Source: Candidatus Halobonum tyrrellensis G22 (GTDB lineage Archaea; Halobacteriota; Halobacteria; Halobacteriales; Haloferacaceae). From it: DNA of 64,000 nt. Where the stretch lies: the NCBI RefSeq assembly GCF_000495475.1, contig NZ_ASGZ01000002.1, positions 62,001-126,000 of the forward strand, given 5' to 3'. The position numbers and the translations under genes were made by a program. Each line of letters starts with the position of its first letter. Position 1 is the first letter of the stretch. The notes under the pieces are model-generated. The model did not search any database, was not told the DNA's origin, and worked only from the letters and a program-made list of their open reading frames with translations. Shown in pieces: positions 1 through 8,382 of this stretch.

Positions 1-233
1 TGTGCGAGGTCGGAGACGTCCGTCTCGACGTACTCGGCGGTGCCGCCGTCGTCGGAGATCCGGTCGTGCGTCGGTGTCTCCTCCCCGTCGAGTTTCGGCT
101 CCTCCCGCACGTCGGCGTTGATCACCGTCGCGCCCGCCTCGCCGAACCGGAGCGCGATGGCGCGGCCGATGCCCGCACTGCCGCCCGTGACGATCACCGT
201 CTCGCCGTCGAAATCGAAGCTCGTCGATCCCAC
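1..233 (-). CDS. SDR-family NAD(P)-dependent oxidoreductase (N-terminal part, cut by window edge)
   Basis: Reading leftwards from a GTG at 233, the frame gives a classical short-chain dehydrogenase N-terminus. It has a beta-strand, then the dinucleotide-binding motif TGGSAGIG at about residues 16-23, an arginine-alanine helix, and a second strand ending in NADV that would contact the cofactor ribose. The rest of the protein, including the YxxxK active site, lies outside the window. A sugar-dehydrogenase role is possible, because sugar-acid catabolic genes follow at 7-13 kb, but that is inference. The GTG start is preferred because the upstream sequence has an AT-rich TTAACA stretch and the motif sits at the usual distance. 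Confidence 0.8.
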   Translation of the reverse strand, partial: MGSTSFDFDGETVIVTGGSAGIGRAIALRFGEAGATVINADVREEPKLDGEETPTHDRISDDGGTAEYVETDVSDLA

Positions 234-423
234 GTCCGAGCGTCCTCGCGTCGGGGTGTTAAGTGTGCTCGCCGGTAGCGCGTGACTCGGGGAACGGTCG
301 AGACGGGGAGAAGCGTCGACGCGGGAGTCGCGCCCGCCGAGGGGACCGCGTCACGCAGTCGTGGTCGGTCGGTCCCCGCCGAAAGGCACGTTAAACGACC
401 CCCCCAATAGCCGGTAGACACAC

Positions 424-2526
424 ATGGACGGCCAGCACCTTCCGAGCGACAAGGACGCGCTGATCAGTTCCCCCCGCGAGGAGAGCGGGTACGTGCTGTC
501 GACGGTGAACCAGTACCCGTCGCCCGCCGCCGACGGCGACTGGCACGGCGCGCTCATCGAGGAGACGTCGGCGTTCCGCGCCGACGTCGAGCAGTTCGGC
601 GACTTCCACACGCTCCTGTGGGACGCCGACCGCGAGCAGACGCTCGACGTGCGCAACGACGCGTACGACAGTGCCGTCTCGACGGAGTCGGCGCGCGTCC
701 CCGAGACGCACATCGAGAACCGGTTCGCGTTCGACGACGGGACCGATGCGTCGCTCGAACAGGACGTCGTCACCTGCGTGGACCGGCCGGCGCTCGCGGT
801 TCACAATCGCGCGTCGTTCGAGGCGTCCGAGGCGTCCGAGGAATCCGAGGCGTCCGGGGAGTCGACCGATCGGACCGTCTTCTCGGTCGTCAACTCCTCG
901 ATCCACGCCGGCGAGGACGAGGAGGGCGGCGACCGCGCGCACGTCGTCACCGCCGAAGACGGGGCGGGCGACGAGTACGAGTGTCTGGTCTCGACCGACG
1001 GCGAGCGGCACTTCGCGGTCGCGCTCCACCGCCCGGAGACGGGCCAGCGCTCGTTCGACGGCCGGCGGGTCGGGGTCCTCGGCGAGACGGAGGGCGACGA
1101 CAAGAGCGCCTGGCACGACATCTACGGCGAGAACGACGGCTACATCGACTCGAACGAGGCGGGCGAGGGGTCGATCGACCTCGGGTTCGGTCTCCACGTC
1201 GGCGACGACCGCGAGGTGGAGTGGACCACCGCGGTCGGCTTCGGCCGCACCGAGGAGGAGGCGGTCGATGCCGCGACGACGACGCTCGCGGCGGGCTACG
1301 ACGCCGAACGCGAGGCGTTCGCCGACGCCTGGGAGACGTGGCACGAGGGCGTCGCCGACGGACCGACCGACGACGACGCCGCGAACGACATGTACGAGCG
1401 GTCGCTGACGAGCATCAAGTGCGCGCAGGACCCCACCGGCGCGACGGTCGCGGGCGTGTTCGAACCGAACGAGCAGGGCTACCGGTTCGTCTGGCCGCGC
1501 GACCAGGTGTTCATCGTCGCCGCCCTCCTCGCGGCCGACGCCGAGACGGAGGCGCGCGAGGCGCTCGCGTGGCTCGACGACAAACAGATCGACGACGACA
1601 CCACCGACGACCGCGACATCCCCCGCGGGGGGACGTGGTGGCAGAACTACCGCTCGGACGGCGAACCCCACTGGCGCGCGCTCCAACTCGACCAGGTGGG
1701 CGGCCCCGTCTACGCCCACTGGCTGGTGTGGCAGGAGACCGGCGACGACGCCGTCCTCGACGACTACTACGCGATGAGCCGGCGCGCCGCCGAGTTCCTC
1801 CTCGGCTACGACGACGACGGCTTCCCCGGGAAGTCCCAAGACCCCTGGGAGGAGGTGTGGGGTCACTCCACCGAGGGGAGCGCCGCCGCCATCGCGGGGT
1901 TACGCGCGATGGCCGAGATGGCCGACGAGCGCGGCGACGACGCGTTCGCCGACGACTGTCGGGCGACCGCCGACGAGTGGGCGGGTACCTTCGACGACTA
2001 CTGCTTCCGCGAGGACGGCTACCTCGGCGACCACTACGTCACCGCCGCCGCACCCGAGAGCGGCGGCGGCGGCGTCGCGCCCGACGAGCGACCCGACGCG
2101 GCGGCGTTCATGGCGTGTTGGCCGTGGAACGTCGTCGCCGCCGACGGCGAGACGATGCGCTCGACGGTCGAACTCGCCGACGACCCGGCGTGGCGCGCGG
2201 GCGACACTCCCTGCGTCGGCCGCTACCCCGAGGACGACTACACCCCGTCGAGCGAACCCGAGGACGGCGGGTGGCCCATCTGCGAGGCGTTCGCCGACGC
2301 CGTCCGGTGGCTCGACGGCGACGAGGACGCGCTCCGCGATCACCTGTTCGACGACGCCCCCACGTGGACGACGGCGACCGGACTGCTCCCCGAACAGGTC
2401 GACGGCGACGGGACGGTGCGCTGGAACGCGAACCTCCAGTGGAGTCAGGCGATGTACGTCCTGCTCGCGGAGAGCTACGTCCGCGACGAGCCGTACGGAA
2501 TGGCACCGGCACCCGACGCGGAGTAG
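424..2526 (+). CDS. glucan 1,4-alpha-glucosidase (glucoamylase, GH15)
   Basis: A 700-residue protein with the archaeal/bacterial glucoamylase layout: an N-terminal beta-sandwich of about 280 residues, then an (alpha/alpha)6 barrel. Visible GH15 landmarks are WPRDQ at about residue 357, the WEEVWGHS segment near 474 that carries the general acid glutamate, and LLPEQVDG near 654 with the general base glutamate. In this family the enzyme releases glucose from the non-reducing ends of alpha-glucans. No signal peptide is evident, so it is probably cytoplasmic and acts on storage or imported oligosaccharides. ATG 424 follows a short intergenic region. Very acidic composition is typical of halophiles. 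It stands alone on its strand. Confidence 0.9.
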   Translation: MDGQHLPSDKDALISSPREESGYVLSTVNQYPSPAADGDWHGALIEETSAFRADVEQFGDFHTLLWDADREQTLDVRNDAYDSAVSTESARVPETHIENRFAFDDGTDASLEQDVVTCVDRPALAVHNRASFEASEASEESEASGESTDRTVFSVVNSSIHAGEDEEGGDRAHVVTAEDGAGDEYECLVSTDGERHFAVALHRPETGQRSFDGRRVGVLGETEGDDKSAWHDIYGENDGYIDSNEAGEGSIDLGFGLHVGDDREVEWTTAVGFGRTEEEAVDAATTTLAAGYDAEREAFADAWETWHEGVADGPTDDDAANDMYERSLTSIKCAQDPTGATVAGVFEPNEQGYRFVWPRDQVFIVAALLAADAETEAREALAWLDDKQIDDDTTDDRDIPRGGTWWQNYRSDGEPHWRALQLDQVGGPVYAHWLVWQETGDDAVLDDYYAMSRRAAEFLLGYDDDGFPGKSQDPWEEVWGHSTEGSAAAIAGLRAMAEMADERGDDAFADDCRATADEWAGTFDDYCFREDGYLGDHYVTAAAPESGGGGVAPDERPDAAAFMACWPWNVVAADGETMRSTVELADDPAWRAGDTPCVGRYPEDDYTPSSEPEDGGWPICEAFADAVRWLDGDEDALRDHLFDDAPTWTTATGLLPEQVDGDGTVRWNANLQWSQAMYVLLAESYVRDEPYGMAPAPDAE

Positions 2527-2643
2527 CCGCGACGGCCGGCCGTCCCGGACCGACGGGCAGAACGGGGTCGGCGGGACCGGTCGACGGACGAGGGGTGCGA
2601 GGAGCGCGAGCGGCGACCGGCGCGAGAATACTAACAACTTACG

Positions 2644-2663
2644 TGACGAATGTACACCTGTAA
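2644..2663. promoter_or_regulatory. candidate regulator-binding palindrome, copy 1 (weakest)
   Basis: The 20-bp sequence TGACGAATGTACACCTGTAA shares the GTAC centre and the right half-site (CCTGTAA) with a near-perfect palindrome at 9095 and a third version at 14300. Only about six of ten positions of the left half agree with the inverted right half. It lies in the spacer between the convergent glucoamylase and DJ-1 genes, which is an odd place for an operator. Its role is unproven. Confidence 0.25.
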
Positions 2664-2782
2664 CGGTCGGATCGCCGGCCCGCGGACCGTCCCGGTCCGG
2701 CGGGGTCGGGCGGTCGCGCACGTCTCGGCGTCGCGAGTATCGAGCGACCGGAGGGACGAGGAGGCGGACGACCGCGGCCCGG

Positions 2783-3379
2783 TCAGCCCTCGACCGCCGT
2801 GACGTCCGCGCCGTGGTCGATGTCGGTCCCGAGTAGGTCGAGGAACTGCGCGATCCACTCGGCGTGGTCGGGCCACGCCCGCGCGGTCACGAGGTTGCGG
2901 TCGGTGGTCACCTCGTCGACCCACGAACAGCCCGCGGCCTCGACTTCGGGCCGCACGGCCGGGTAGGAGGTCATCTCGTAGCCGTCGAGGACGCCCGCCG
3001 CGGCGAGCACCTGCGGGCCGTGACAGAGGGTGGCCACGGGCTTGTCCGCCTCGAAGAAGTGCCGGACCGTATCGAGCACCGCGTCGTACTCGCGGAGGTA
3101 CTCGGGCGCGCGCCCGCCGGGAACGACCAGCGCGTCGTACTCGCTCGGGTCGACGTCGTCGAACGAGTGGGTGAGTTCGAAGTCGTGGCCTCGCTCCTCC
3201 AGGTAGGTCTGGTCGCCGCGGAAGTCGTGGATCGCCGTCTTGATCGACTCGCCCGCCTCCTTGTCGGGGCAGACGGCGTGTACCTCGTGGCCCACGGCTC
3301 CGAGCGCCTGAAACGGCACCATTATCTCGTAGTCCTCGCCGAAGTCTCCGACGACCATCAGGATGCGCTTTCCGGACAT
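2783..3379 (-). CDS. DJ-1/PfpI family protein
   Basis: A 198-residue single-domain protein of the DJ-1/PfpI (class I glutamine amidotransferase-like) fold. The nucleophile elbow is LCHGPQ with Cys119. An acidic residue near position 18 (in GEDYE) matches the conserved glutamate that lowers the cysteine pKa in this superfamily. The VVPGGRAPEYLR segment precedes the elbow as expected. Members are cysteine proteases, glyoxalase III-like or protein deglycases, and the sequence alone does not decide between these. The ATG is 15 nt from the divergent upstream region. It is encoded singly, convergent with the glucoamylase. Confidence 0.88.
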   Translation of the reverse strand: MSGKRILMVVGDFGEDYEIMVPFQALGAVGHEVHAVCPDKEAGESIKTAIHDFRGDQTYLEERGHDFELTHSFDDVDPSEYDALVVPGGRAPEYLREYDAVLDTVRHFFEADKPVATLCHGPQVLAAAGVLDGYEMTSYPAVRPEVEAAGCSWVDEVTTDRNLVTARAWPDHAEWIAQFLDLLGTDIDHGADVTAVEG

Positions 3380-3493
3380 GGCGAGTGTTCATAAGGAACG
3401 ATCGGGTAAAAGCACGCGCCCCGTTCCCGGTCGGCGGGAGTCGACGGACAGACCGCGATCGGCTTGATATCGGACGGGTGCGTAGCTCCGGCC

Positions 3494-3934
3494 GTGGACC
3501 AGATAGAGTACGTGTACACGGCGGGGATGACCGAGTCGGAGGTGGACGAGCGCCTCCGGGAGAGCGAGGCGGGCGTGCTGTCGCTGGCGGACGGCGGGGA
3601 CGCGTACGCCGTCCCCGTCTCGTTCCACTACGACGGCGCGTCGCTCCACTTCCGGCTTGGCGACGAGGGCGACGGCCGGAAGTTCGAGTTCGCCGACGCG
3701 ACCGACCGCGCGAGTTTCGTCCTCTTCGACGCCGACGGCGACGACTCGTGGAGCGTGGTGGCCGCGGGCCCGCTTGACCGACTCTCGGACGCCGAAGCAG
3801 ACGAGTACGACGCGGCGACGCTCGACGAACGGTTCGGCTCGCTCCGCGTGTTCGGCGAGTCCGTCGAGGAGACGGACCTCGCGCTGTACGAACTCCGGGT
3901 CGAGGAGGTGACCGGCCGGCGGACGGTCGAGTAG
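3494..3934 (+). CDS. pyridoxamine 5'-phosphate oxidase-like flavin-binding protein
   Basis: A 146-residue split-barrel protein of the PNPOx-like superfamily. Features are an opening helix-turn (EVDERLRE), the strand GVLSLADGGDAYAVPVSF, then YDGASLHFRLGDEGDGRK, a typical strand plus phosphate/flavin-contacting segment. Known haloarchaeal homologues are annotated only as PNPOx family; the physiological substrate is unknown and true vitamin B6 oxidation is unlikely. The frame is open back to 3464, but GTG 3494 gives a start at MDQIEYVYTAGM that fits the domain boundary better. It lies between a DJ-1 protein (divergent) and a small membrane protein (convergent). Confidence 0.75.
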   Translation: MDQIEYVYTAGMTESEVDERLRESEAGVLSLADGGDAYAVPVSFHYDGASLHFRLGDEGDGRKFEFADATDRASFVLFDADGDDSWSVVAAGPLDRLSDAEADEYDAATLDERFGSLRVFGESVEETDLALYELRVEEVTGRRTVE

Positions 3935-3972
3935 CCCGGCGGCCGGCCCGAACGGTGGACGCCGACGGCCGG

Positions 3973-4338
3973 TCAGTCGTCGCCGAACCGCTCCTCGCGG
4001 ACGAACAGGTAGGCGGTGAGGAGGATGAAACTCCCCCCGAGGACGCCGGTCGCTAGCCCGAGCCGGAGGTACCGCATCCCGCCGGTGAACCAGAGGACGC
4101 CGAGGAACGCGGCGTACAGCGACCCGACGAGGTAGAGCACCGGCCGGAAGTACGTCGTGAGGTAGACGCCGACGCCGGCGAGGAAGACGACGCCGAACAG
4201 GACGAACTGGACGGACGCCGCGCTCCCGAACGGTTCGACCGCGAACCCGAGGTAGAAGTGGACGACCGAGAGTGCGAACGCGAGCAGGACCGCCGCGTAG
4301 TGGAGACGGTCGGCCGAGTGCGGGCGGGTGGAAGTCAC
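3973..4338 (-). CDS. small four-helix membrane protein, haloarchaeal hypothetical
   Basis: A 121-residue hydrophobic protein with about four predicted transmembrane segments: near residues 11-32 (LHYAAVLLAFALSVVHFYLG), 40-62, 65-85 and 92-113. It has short charged loops and an acidic tail (REERFGDD). No catalytic motif is visible. Similar short four-helix proteins are common in haloarchaea and have no known function. It ends 38 nt after the PNPOx-like gene, with which it is convergent. Confidence 0.65.
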   Translation of the reverse strand: MTSTRPHSADRLHYAAVLLAFALSVVHFYLGFAVEPFGSAASVQFVLFGVVFLAGVGVYLTTYFRPVLYLVGSLYAAFLGVLWFTGGMRYLRLGLATGVLGGSFILLTAYLFVREERFGDD

Positions 4339-4412
4339 GGGCGTTCGCTCGTAGAAGGGCGGGCGGGTTCTAACGGTGACGGTCGGTCACGAGTCGGCAG
4401 GGAGTGACGACG

Positions 4413-4832
4413 CTACCGCGACCCGGGCGTGGGAACGGTGGGCACCGACTCGGACCCGAGATCCTCGTCGGGGACGATACGGAGTTCGAGGCCGCCGTCG
4501 CCGGCGACCGAGACGAGCACCTCCTCGACCCGGCGGGCGTACTCGCTGACGTGCTTGCCCGACCGGCGGACCCGGGTCCGCTCGTCGAGTAGGCCGGCGT
4601 CGGTCAGCAGGTCGAGCTTCCGGTACGCCGTCGACAGCGGCAGGTCGCACGCTTCCGACAGTTCGCCCGCCGACAGCGCCGCGTCGCCGGTCGCATCGAG
4701 GATGGCGCGGCAGTCGGCGTCGTTGAGCGCCGAGAGGACGGCCTCGGCGTCGTCGACGGGGACGCCGGCGTCGGTCGACTCGCGCGTACGGCGAACGGCC
4801 GCGGGGGTCATCTGCGTCGTGGACTGGCTCAT
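4413..4832 (-). CDS. winged-helix (ArsR-like) transcriptional regulator
   Basis: A 139-residue protein. Residues about 30-105 form a winged helix: AVLSALNDADCRAILDAT, then a recognition helix region SEACDLPLSTAYRKLDLLTDAGLL, then a basic wing (RTRVRRSGKH). This is the organisation of haloarchaeal ArsR/HTH_20-type regulators. The C-terminal part (VEEVLVSVAGDGGLELRIV) matches tails in this group whose role is unclear. The frame stays open to 4898, but the ATG at 4832 is preferred because a strong TATA box at 4888-4895 would initiate transcription inside the longer frame. The target is unknown; the neighbouring zinc-ribbon gene is on the same strand. Confidence 0.82.
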   Translation of the reverse strand: MSQSTTQMTPAAVRRTRESTDAGVPVDDAEAVLSALNDADCRAILDATGDAALSAGELSEACDLPLSTAYRKLDLLTDAGLLDERTRVRRSGKHVSEYARRVEEVLVSVAGDGGLELRIVPDEDLGSESVPTVPTPGSR

Positions 4833-4887
4833 ATCTGATCGGTGGAGCCGAGAGGAGAGGAACGTCCACCCCCAGTATCCGGGGAGG

Positions 4888-4895
4888 TTTATATA
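4888..4895 (-). promoter_or_regulatory. TATA box for the winged-helix regulator gene
   Basis: TATATAAA on the minus strand. At the usual archaeal spacing of about 27 nt transcription would start near 4865, about 33 nt before the ATG at 4832. Confidence 0.6.
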
Positions 4896-4931
4896 CACCC
4901 CGTCGGTCGCCGGTCGTCTACCGCGGCGCGG

Positions 4932-5096
4932 TCACCGGGCGCGACTCGCGGCCGGCGAGAACGCGCGCGTGCTCACGCGTGCGCCGCAGACCACACAGCC
5001 GTGTGAGACCAGCGCCTCGCGCATCGACGCGTCCACCTCGACCGCCTCGCCGCACGCCGGACAGTCGAACGCGTACACCTCGTCGTCGTGAGTCAT
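4932..5096 (-). CDS. 54-residue zinc-ribbon protein
   Basis: An ATG at 5096 opens a 54-codon frame ending in TGA at 4932. The product has two CxxC knuckles, CPAC at residues 12-15 and CVVC at 34-37, separated by an acidic helix-like stretch (GEAVEVDASMREALVSHG). This is a minimal treble-clef/zinc-ribbon arrangement, likely binding one Zn2+. Small one-domain zinc-ribbon proteins (often listed as DUF7560-type) are abundant in haloarchaea and seldom characterised. The longer frame through this region continues into the upstream tandem repeat and is not credible as coding. It is probably expressed separately from the regulator downstream. Confidence 0.7.
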   Translation of the reverse strand: MTHDDEVYAFDCPACGEAVEVDASMREALVSHGCVVCGARVSTRAFSPAASRAR

Positions 5097-5181
5097 GAGA
5101 GCACGTACGTCACCGGAGGATAAATGCCGTTCCGGGATTCCAACCGGGTGAGAACAACGAGCGGGGCAGCGAGCGGAAACC

Positions 5182-5271
5182 GCGAGAGACGCGAGAGACG
5201 CGAGAGACGCGAGAGACGCGAGAGACGCGAGAGACGCGAGAGACGCGAGAGACGCGAGAGACGCGAGAGAC
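5182..5271. repeat. tandem repeat: 10 copies of the 9-mer GCGAGAGAC
   Basis: Ten perfect head-to-tail copies of GCGAGAGAC run from 5182 to 5271, followed by a partial copy (GCGAGAC). The unit is a multiple of three, so it reads open in several frames (RER or LAS repeats), but it lies between the DoxX stop and the zinc-ribbon start and I see no reason to call it coding. Perfect identity suggests recent expansion by slippage. Confidence 0.95.
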
Positions 5272-5308
5272 GCGAGACGCGAACGGGCGGGTCGAACGCT
5301 CGCCCGCC

Positions 5309-5875
5309 TCAGCCGAGAACGTACCCGAGCGCGGGGTACTTCTCGATCAGCGGTTCGCCGTCGACCTCGTACTGTTCGACGTAGGTGTCGAGTCCGAGGA
5401 TGCGGCCCGCGCCGAACGCCGCGACCGAGAGGAACACCAGCATGTACATGAAGTCGCTGTTGATGACCCCGTGGGCGATGTCCCAGTTGCCGAAGTAGAA
5501 CAGGATCATCATGAACGCCCCGAAGAACGCCGCGAGGCGGGTCAGCAGGCCGACCATGACGCCGAGGCCGATGGCTACCTCGCCGAACGGGACGGCGACG
5601 TTGACGACGTCGACGAACCAGGGGGTCTGACCCATCCACAGGAACAGCCCCTCCAGCGGGTTGCCGTTGGTGCCGGCGGCGTTCGTGAGGTAGCCCGCGG
5701 CGCTGAAGCTTCCCGAGAGCACCTTGTCGAGCCCGGAGTAGAGGAACGCGAATCCGATGACGAGACGGAGCGCGAGGACGAACCACGCGCTGAGGCTGTG
5801 CGCACGACCGGTAACTGTGAGGTCGCCGATCCGGCTTTCGAACGTGTTGGGGGCGGTCGGAGTCATCTGTTTCAC
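5309..5875 (-). CDS. DoxX family membrane protein
   Basis: A 188-residue protein with four transmembrane helices and the DoxX signature: SAWFVLALRLVIGFAFLYSGLDKV in helix 1, then VAVPFGEVAIGLGVMVGLLTRLAAFFGAFMM across helices 2-3. DoxX proteins are associated with redox and quinone functions in the membrane; the haloarchaeal type has no defined reaction. A GTG at 5875 and an ATG at 5866 are both possible starts. A weak TATA-like GATATAG at 5900-5906 would start transcription close to 5875, so leaderless translation from either is plausible. It appears monocistronic. Confidence 0.85.
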   Translation of the reverse strand: MKQMTPTAPNTFESRIGDLTVTGRAHSLSAWFVLALRLVIGFAFLYSGLDKVLSGSFSAAGYLTNAAGTNGNPLEGLFLWMGQTPWFVDVVNVAVPFGEVAIGLGVMVGLLTRLAAFFGAFMMILFYFGNWDIAHGVINSDFMYMLVFLSVAAFGAGRILGLDTYVEQYEVDGEPLIEKYPALGYVLG

Positions 5876-6765
5876 GGTTGGACGAACGCCGGGGGAGGAG
5901 ATATAGTCGGAGGGAGCTTCTCGGACGCCGGGAAACGGCCGTCTCGGGGACGGCCGACCCCGGGGTCGGTCGACGACCCGCGGAGCGGAGACCGACGGCC
6001 GGTGACCGGAACGAACCCGTCCGGTCCGTCCGAGGGGGTCGACCTCGTCGTCACCGGGGTCGCGGCGTTCGGCGGCGTCCCCGTGTCCGACCGAGCGCCG
6101 GGCCGACAGCGACCCCGCCCCGACGAACCGCAGATACGTACGCCGAGCCGGCGACGGGCCGCACGAACCGGCCTTCGCCGCGGGGAGCGTCGGCCTTATC
6201 TCCGGCTCGGGGGGACGCGATCCCGTGCCCTGGCTCGACCTCCTGATCGGAAGCGGACTCGGTCAGCGCGGCGCCGGCGGGTGAGTCGACCGCGGCGCCG
6301 CGGCGACGCTCCGCGGGGAACACGACTCCGACCCCGTCGCGACACTGGAGGAGGCGACTTCGGCCGTCGCGTTGATCGTAACGCGGAGCCGTACACGGGC
6401 CGCCTCTGAATAGTAGTATCTTAGACTGTAATCGGTTGATATATGTATTCAGGCTGTTCTGGGTCGATCGATAGTGGTTCGTCCCCGATCCGCTCTAGAC
6501 GGTCATTAAAACGACTCCGAGCGACGGATCCCGTTTCGTCGAACGCCGAGCCAAGAGATCGGTGCTGGAAACGGTGATTCGACGGCAGTACGGCGTACGA
6601 CGCCGTCGTGGGTCTACACAGTCGCTTTTCGAATCGCTTCGGTCTCCACCGCGGACAGCTCATCCGATTTGATATATCGGATCCACTTACTGATCTGTTT
6701 TTCTATACGTCTCCGGGTCGGTGTGACCTGATGCCGAGCGGGCGGCGACGGCACCCCCCGTTCGG
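5876..6765. other. gene-poor interval
   Basis: No convincing gene in about 890 bp. Open frames here are short and arginine-rich, unlike the acidic proteins of this genome. The part from about 6410 to 6720 is AT-richer and contains an 80-codon minus-strand frame (6421-6663) without recognisable features. A perfect 7-bp inverted repeat, ATCCGAT/ATCGGAT with a 7-nt spacer, lies at 6662-6682. Confidence 0.5.
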
Positions 6766-6993
6766 CTACCGCCAGCGGATCGACCGGGTCCGCTCGCTCA
6801 GCGCCGACAGCGGCGGGAGGACGGCCAGTTCCACCCCGGGGAGGGCGGCGACGACGAGGAGGTAGCCGCCGGGCGACCACGGGCCGGCGGAGAACTCCGC
6901 CCACAACTGCCAGACGGCGGCGAGGGCGAACAGGCTCACGAACACGCGGACCGCGAGATACGTCCCGACCAGGTGGGAACGCGAGACGCTCAC
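6766..6993 (-). CDS. 75-residue two-helix membrane protein
   Basis: A GTG at 6993, preceded by GGAGG about 7 nt upstream, starts a 75-codon product: a short basic N-terminus, transmembrane helix 1 at about residues 8-31 (TYLAVRVFVSLFALAAVWQLW), a loop with W-x-P-G, then helix 2 at about 43-62 and a basic tail (ERTRSIRWR). The topology (N-in, C-in) fits the positive-inside rule. No family recognised. The longer frame continuing upstream is arginine/valine-rich antisense to the next gene and is rejected. Confidence 0.6.
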   Translation of the reverse strand: MSVSRSHLVGTYLAVRVFVSLFALAAVWQLWAEFSAGPWSPGGYLLVVAALPGVELAVLPPLSALSERTRSIRWR

Positions 6994-7161
6994 TGCCGCC
7001 CTCCGACGCCGTCGGGGTCGTCCCGGTGCATACCGGAGCGAACCGGACCGAGTACATACGTGTTCGCGCCCGACCCTCGCGCGTGATAATCCGACCCACG
7101 GGGCGAGCGTGTGGGGCCGACCACCGACAGGGCAAAGACGCCGCGTTTCGACCGGACGGAC

Positions 7162-8259
7162 GTGACTCAGCGACTCATCCAGGTCGGCACCGGTAACCAG
7201 GGCGAGACGTGGTGTCGGGAGTTCCTCCCGCCGAACGTGGCCGACGGCACCGTCGAAGTGGTCGCGGCCGTCGACGTGAACCCCGACGCCCTCGACAACG
7301 CGGTCGAACACCTCGACCTCGACGAGAGTCGGTGTTACACCGACGCCGGGACCGCGATGGCCGAACGCGACGCCGACGCGGTTGCGCTGGTGGTGCCGCC
7401 GTCGTTCCGCGAGGAACTGGTCGAGACGGCGCTGTCGCACGACCTCGATATCCTCTCGGAGAAGCCGCTGTCGGACTCGATGGCGGGCGCGCTCCGCATC
7501 GTCGACCGGGTGGAGACGGCGGGCGCGAAGATGGGCGTGACGATGAGCCACCGGTTCCGGCGGGACGTCACGTCGCTCCGCCGGCGGATCGAAGCCGGCG
7601 AGGCGGGACCGGTCGACTACCTCCACGGCCGGTACGCGGTCAACGCGCGCTCGCGGGGGAGTTGGGCCGGCGAACGGCTCTACGACCTCGACGAGCACCC
7701 GCTGTTAGTCGACGGCGCGGTCCACCACCTCGACCTGCTGGCCGACATGGCGGGCGAGCGCGCGGAGACGGTGTTCTGTCGCGCCTGGAACCCGCCGTAC
7801 TCCGAGTTCGCGGGCGACCCGAACGCGGTCGTCCAGGTCACGATGGAGAACGGGACCGCGGTGGCGTACGAGGGGCTCAACACCGCGGCGGCTACGTTCA
7901 ACGGCTGGGGGGCCGAGGGCGTCCGCGCGAACGGCCGGGACGCCACGTTCGTCCTCGACGGCGGCGACCTCCGGCGGTTCGACTACGACCCCGACGCCGA
8001 GGGCTGTCTGGGGAGCGCGCGGTTCGAGGACGGCGACCCGGTCGAACTCGACGACGGCGACAAGTGGGGCAACGCGCGGCTGATCGAGCGGTTCGCCGAC
8101 TGGTGTGCGGGCGGCGAGCCGATGGCGACGAACGCGCGAGACAACCTCCAGGCGATGGCGCTGGTGTTCGCCGCCATCGAGAGCGCCGAGACGGGCGAGT
8201 CGGTTCGGGTCCAGGAGTTCCTCGATGCCCGCCGCGAGGCGGTTTCGGCCGCCGACTGA
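7162..8259 (+). CDS. Gfo/Idh/MocA family oxidoreductase
   Basis: A 365-residue NAD(P)-dependent dehydrogenase of the glucose-fructose oxidoreductase/inositol dehydrogenase family. The N-terminal Rossmann domain opens with [10 protein letters not shown] (residues 4-13), then VVAAVDVNP for the adenosine ribose, and the family EKPLSDS motif near residue 98. The C-terminal alpha/beta domain carries the HHLDLLADM segment with the conserved histidine expected in the active site. GTG 7162 is preferred to the first in-frame codon at 7111 because it places the glycine motif at the usual distance. Probable substrate is a sugar or sugar derivative, given the adjacent fucosidase remnant, IclR regulator and sugar-acid genes. 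Confidence 0.88.
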   Translation: MTQRLIQVGTGNQGETWCREFLPPNVADGTVEVVAAVDVNPDALDNAVEHLDLDESRCYTDAGTAMAERDADAVALVVPPSFREELVETALSHDLDILSEKPLSDSMAGALRIVDRVETAGAKMGVTMSHRFRRDVTSLRRRIEAGEAGPVDYLHGRYAVNARSRGSWAGERLYDLDEHPLLVDGAVHHLDLLADMAGERAETVFCRAWNPPYSEFAGDPNAVVQVTMENGTAVAYEGLNTAAATFNGWGAEGVRANGRDATFVLDGGDLRRFDYDPDAEGCLGSARFEDGDPVELDDGDKWGNARLIERFADWCAGGEPMATNARDNLQAMALVFAAIESAETGESVRVQEFLDARREAVSAAD

Positions 8260-8382
8260 GGAGTCGGGGTCGCTCACGGCGGGAGCGCTCGGGGCGGCGA
8301 GTTCGGGGGCGGCCACCGAAGCGAGGGTGGACCGACCCCGCGACGAGGTGCACCTATTACCCCGCTGGCTGTCGTGCGAGCC

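Noticed and set aside
391-1866. Long minus-strand ORF opposite the glucoamylase and similar long ORFs opposite most genes
   Set aside because: They are basic or valine/arginine-rich, lack domains, and mirror the codon positions of clear GC-rich genes; typical high-GC shadows.
5182-5271. Possible CRISPR array
   Set aside because: Units are contiguous 9-mers without spacers and no cas genes are present.
5124-5384. ORF reading RER repeats through the 9-bp tandem array
   Set aside because: Its open length comes only from the repeat unit being a multiple of three; no domain outside the repeat.
6421-6663. 80-codon minus-strand ORF in AT-rich DNA
   Set aside because: No start context, no motif, and basic/neutral composition; left as an unassigned interval.
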